Part shown: positions 61,578 to 64,000 of the stretch, piece after piece
Layout of the letters: every line of letters starts with the position of its first letter
Position numbering within the stretch: position 1 is the first letter of the stretch
Origin: Rhodovarius lipocyclicus
GTDB taxonomy: Bacteria; Pseudomonadota; Alphaproteobacteria; Acetobacterales; Acetobacteraceae
Length of the DNA: 64,000 bases
NCBI RefSeq assembly: GCF_009900765.1
Contig: NZ_JAAABL010000001.1
Location: 186,001-250,000 of the forward strand
Direction of reading: 5' to 3'
Notes under the pieces: model-generated
Seen by the model: only the letters and a program-made list of their open reading frames with translations
The model's database searches: none
Told to the model about the DNA's origin: nothing
Program-made: the position numbers and the translations under genes

Positions 61578-61674
61578 CTCCGCTTGGGGGCGATGCCGCA
61601 GGCTAGGTCCGGGTCTTGGAAGCTGTCCAATATCAGATGGCGAAGTCTTGATAGGCCGGACGAATAATAGAACC

Positions 61675-62466
61675 TCAGATCCGGCGCGGCGCGGTGCCGG
61701 TCCAACCCAGCCTGCGGGAAATCTCCTCCCCCGCCGTGCGCATGGCTTGGCCGATGCGCTCCCGCTGCGCGGCGAAGCTCGCCCCGCCCGAGACATTGAT
61801 CGCCGCCACCGGCGCGCCCGTGGCGTCGAAGACGGGGGCCGCGACGGAGGAAATCCCGTCCTCGAAGAAGCCTTCGCTCCAGGCCAGCCCCTCGGCGCGG
61901 TCGGCCGCCAGGCGCTCCGTCAGCGCGGGCAGGCTGGTGGCGGTGTGGGCGGTGACGGCGGCCATGGGCGCGCCCTCGAACAGGCGCGCGACCTGGGCCG
62001 GCGGCAGATGCGCCAGGATGATGCGCCCCATATTCGCCGCATGCGCTGGCAGGCGCGAGCCCACCCGGATGTTGGAGATATAGGATTGGTTGGGCGTGCG
62101 GCGGATCAGATAGACCACCTCCCGCCCGTCCAGCACGCCCAGATGGGCGGACAGGCCCAGCTCCTCCGCCAGCCGGCCCAGGATGGGCCCGGCCACCTCG
62201 GCCAGGTCCTCCGACGCGAAGGCTTGGGCCACCATGCCGAACAGGCCGAGCCCCACCCGCCAGCCGGGCTTGCCACCGCCGCGCGGCTCGATGAAGCGTT
62301 CGGCCTGCAGAGTGTGCAGCAGGCGCAGCAGGGTGGTGCGGTTGATGTCCAGCGCGCGGGCGGTCTGGGCCATGTTGGTCACGGGGTCGCCGGCCGCGAT
62401 GTGGCGCAGCAGCCGGGCCGCGCGCTGCACAGGGGGCGAGAGATAGGCGCTCTCCTCGTCACGCAT
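61675..62466 (-). CDS. IclR family regulator upstream of hyuBA
   Basis: 263 aa. The wHTH reads VQRAARLLRHIAAGDPVTNMAQTARALDINRTTLLRLLHTLQAERFIE. The effector domain contains LGVLDGREVVYLIRR, SRLPAHAANMGRIILAHL and the late INVSGGASF. It is transcribed in the same direction as hyuBA and may control them. Two GTTCA-type palindromes lie 25-60 bases above its start codon, suggesting autoregulation. The nearest gene on the other side is feoB, also on the minus strand. Confidence 0.9.
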   Translation of the reverse strand: MRDEESAYLSPPVQRAARLLRHIAAGDPVTNMAQTARALDINRTTLLRLLHTLQAERFIEPRGGGKPGWRVGLGLFGMVAQAFASEDLAEVAGPILGRLAEELGLSAHLGVLDGREVVYLIRRTPNQSYISNIRVGSRLPAHAANMGRIILAHLPPAQVARLFEGAPMAAVTAHTATSLPALTERLAADRAEGLAWSEGFFEDGISSVAAPVFDATGAPVAAINVSGGASFAAQRERIGQAMRTAGEEISRRLGWTGTAPRRI

Positions 62467-62491
62467 GGCTGGCCTCTTCCCTAGGCAGATT

Positions 62492-62525
62492 GTTCATTTG
62501 TGAACTTTCCGTTCACATCATGAGC
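62492..62525. promoter_or_regulatory. Tandem GTTCA palindromes upstream of the iclR gene
   Basis: GTTCA-N4-TGAAC (62492-62505, perfect) is followed by GTTCA-N5-TGAGC (62511-62525, one mismatch). The left half-sites are 19 bases apart. The block is AT-richer than its surroundings, lies 26-59 bases before the start codon at 62466, and resembles the arrangement seen at 42645-42679 but with a different half-site. It is a likely IclR operator. Confidence 0.6.
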
Positions 62526-62567
62526 AGTCCTATCCCGGGCCAGGAAGCCCCGTCAACAGCGGGCGCC

Positions 62568-64000
62568 CTAACCGGCGCCGAGTGCCACGGCGGTGTGAAA
62601 GGTGATGAAGGCCGCCAGATAGGCGAGCGCGAGCATGTAGCCGAAGGTGAAGAGCACCCAGCCGCGGCTGCCCGTCTCCCGCCGGATCACGGCCAGGGTC
62701 GCCGCGCATTGCGGGGCGAAGATATACCAGGCCAGGAAGGCCAGCGCGGTCGCCAGCGACCATTTGCCCGCCAGCGCCTGGCCCAGCTGGGTCGCATCCT
62801 CCTCCGCCCCCTCGATGGCATAGACGGTGCCGAGGGAGGCCACCGCCACCTCCCGCGCCGCCATGCCGGGGATCAGCGCCACGCCGATCTGCCAGTTGAA
62901 GCCGATCGGGCGCAGCACCGGTTCCACCGCCGTGCCGATGGCGTGGGCGAAGCTGTATTCGATGGCGGGCTCGGTCGCGCCCTCGGGCGGGCGCGGCACG
63001 GAGGAGAGGAACCAGATCACCACCATCATGGCGAAGATGATGGTGCCCGCGCGGCGCAGAAAGGCCTTCACCCGCAGCCACAGCGCGATGCCCACGTCGC
63101 GCACGCGCGGCAGCTTGTAGTCGGGCAGTTCCAGCATGAAGGGCTCGTTCGGCGTGCCGCGCCAGACCAGCCGCTTGAACACGAAGGACATGCCCAGCGC
63201 GCTGAGGATGCCAGCGGCATACAGGCCGAACATCACCAGCCCCTGCAGCCCCACCCAGCCCCACACCGCGCGGTCGGGGATGAAGGCGCCGATGATCAGC
63301 GTATAGACCGGGATACGCGCCGAGCACGTCATCAGCGGCGCGACCAGGATGGTGGCCAGCCGGTCACGCCGGCTGTCGATCACGCGGGTGGCCATGATGC
63401 CGGGCACCGCGCAGGCGAAGCTGGACAGCAGCGGGATGAAGGCGCGCCCATGCAGCCCCGCGCCGCCCATGATGCGGTCCATCAGGAAGGCGGCCCGGGC
63501 CATATAGCCCAGATCCTCCAGCAGCAGGATGAACAGGAACAGGATGGCGATCTGCGGCAGGAAGACCAGCACGCTGCCCACCCCCGCGATCACGCCGTCC
63601 TGCAGGAAGCTGCGCAGCAGGCCGAGCGCGCCCTCGGCCGGGATGGCATCGCCCACCAGGGCGCCGAGCGCCTGGAAGCCGCCGTCGATCAAATCCATCA
63701 GCGGCTGCGCCCAGGCGAACACCGCCTGGAACATCAGGAACAGCAGCACCGTCAGCACCAGCAGCCCGGCCACCGGGTGCAGCAGCACGGAATCGAGGCG
63801 GCGGGTCAGCGGGTCTCGCCGGTCGGGCACCATCACGCTGGCGGCGATGATGCGGTCGGCCTCGCGCTGGGTGGCGCGCAGGGCGGCGGCGTCGGGCGCG
63901 CTCCAGGCGGCCTCGCCGGTGGCGGCCACCAGGCCGGGCACCATGCGGTCGATGGCCGCGAGCAATTCCCCGGTGCCGCCGCGCCGCACCGCCGCGCTGG
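62568..64000 (-). CDS. feoB: Ferrous iron transport protein FeoB, C-terminal membrane part (runs off the right edge)
   Basis: About 476 residues are visible; the N-terminal G domain lies outside the window. The membrane region shows the two Gate motifs: VFLPQIAILFLFILLLEDLGYMARAAFLMD with FACAVPGIMATRVIDSRRDRLATILVAPLMTCSARIPVYTLIIGAF, and IGVALIPGMAAREVAVASLGTVYAI. It moves Fe(II) across the inner membrane. The last segment ends FITFHTAVALGAG. No FeoA gene follows it here, and any feoA would lie upstream beyond the right edge. Confidence 0.95.
   Translation of the reverse strand, partial: SAAVRRGGTGELLAAIDRMVPGLVAATGEAAWSAPDAAALRATQREADRIIAASVMVPDRRDPLTRRLDSVLLHPVAGLLVLTVLLFLMFQAVFAWAQPLMDLIDGGFQALGALVGDAIPAEGALGLLRSFLQDGVIAGVGSVLVFLPQIAILFLFILLLEDLGYMARAAFLMDRIMGGAGLHGRAFIPLLSSFACAVPGIMATRVIDSRRDRLATILVAPLMTCSARIPVYTLIIGAFIPDRAVWGWVGLQGLVMFGLYAAGILSALGMSFVFKRLVWRGTPNEPFMLELPDYKLPRVRDVGIALWLRVKAFLRRAGTIIFAMMVVIWFLSSVPRPPEGATEPAIEYSFAHAIGTAVEPVLRPIGFNWQIGVALIPGMAAREVAVASLGTVYAIEGAEEDATQLGQALAGKWSLATALAFLAWYIFAPQCAATLAVIRRETGSRGWVLFTFGYMLALAYLAAFITFHTAVALGAG

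Overview
The window is GC-rich, densely packed alphaproteobacterial DNA. It most likely comes from a Roseomonas-like member of the Acetobacteraceae. The grounds are the strong G/C third-position bias, the number of periplasmic substrate-binding proteins of the Bug (TctC) family, the DctPQM TRAP system, and the zapA / 6S RNA candidate / 5-formyltetrahydrofolate cyclo-ligase arrangement. Genus is inference. I found no tRNA, rRNA, CRISPR array, insertion sequence or phage gene, and no gene-free stretch longer than about 270 bases.

Layout. (1) 1-6857: the start of a YncE-like propeller gene, then one tightly coupled run of a TRAP transporter (dctP, dctQ, dctM) with protocatechuate ortho-cleavage genes (fused pcaD-pcaC, pcaH, pcaG, pcaB). 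(2) 6854-10515: a cytosine-deaminase-like amidohydrolase, a Bug receptor and an SCP-x type thiolase. (3) 10723-14679: a membrane histidine kinase, an OmpR-type regulator and a degenerate stand-alone receiver. (4) 14659-17334: housekeeping genes fau, candidate 6S RNA, zapA, a coiled-coil partner, a small unknown protein and a YmdB-type phosphodiesterase. (5) 17335-24298: an MHYT-GGDEF-EAL protein, two tandem paralogous amino-acid-type binding proteins, a GMC oxidoreductase and a GNAT acetyltransferase. (6) 24270-30519: a TetR-controlled DevBCA-type exporter with a perfect operator palindrome, a ureidoglycine-aminohydrolase-like bicupin, and a thiolase-fold/DUF35 pair lacking the usual cysteines. 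(7) 30684-38050: an RTX/propeller protein followed by an outer-membrane factor and MacA/MacB-like genes. (8) 38069-43418: an IclR-controlled operon of two Bug receptors, HMG-CoA-lyase-like protein, CaiB-type CoA-transferase and gamma-carbonic anhydrase. (9) 43447-55181: hldD, tadA, a PuuD-like hydrolase, rluB, rsmD, a two-domain glycosyltransferase with an unknown partner, NUDIX, aldehyde dehydrogenase, a HerA-like ATPase and a winged-helix-like unknown. (10) 55446-64000: a tautomerase and Bug receptor facing a LysR gene, a 120-bp palindromic repeat, hyuA/hyuB with an IclR gene, and the C-terminal part of feoB.

Taken together this is a catabolic, scavenging genome segment. Small organic-acid receptors sit beside acyl-CoA enzymes, each set with its own local regulator and in several cases a visible palindromic operator. 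The most unusual items are the 120-bp nested palindrome at 57705-57824, the tandem TTCTG-N5-CAGAA operators before iclR, the RTX protein with exact 109-residue modules beside MacAB-type genes, the cysteine-less thiolase/DUF35 pair, the REG-variant lyase operon, and the TRAP-pca operon.
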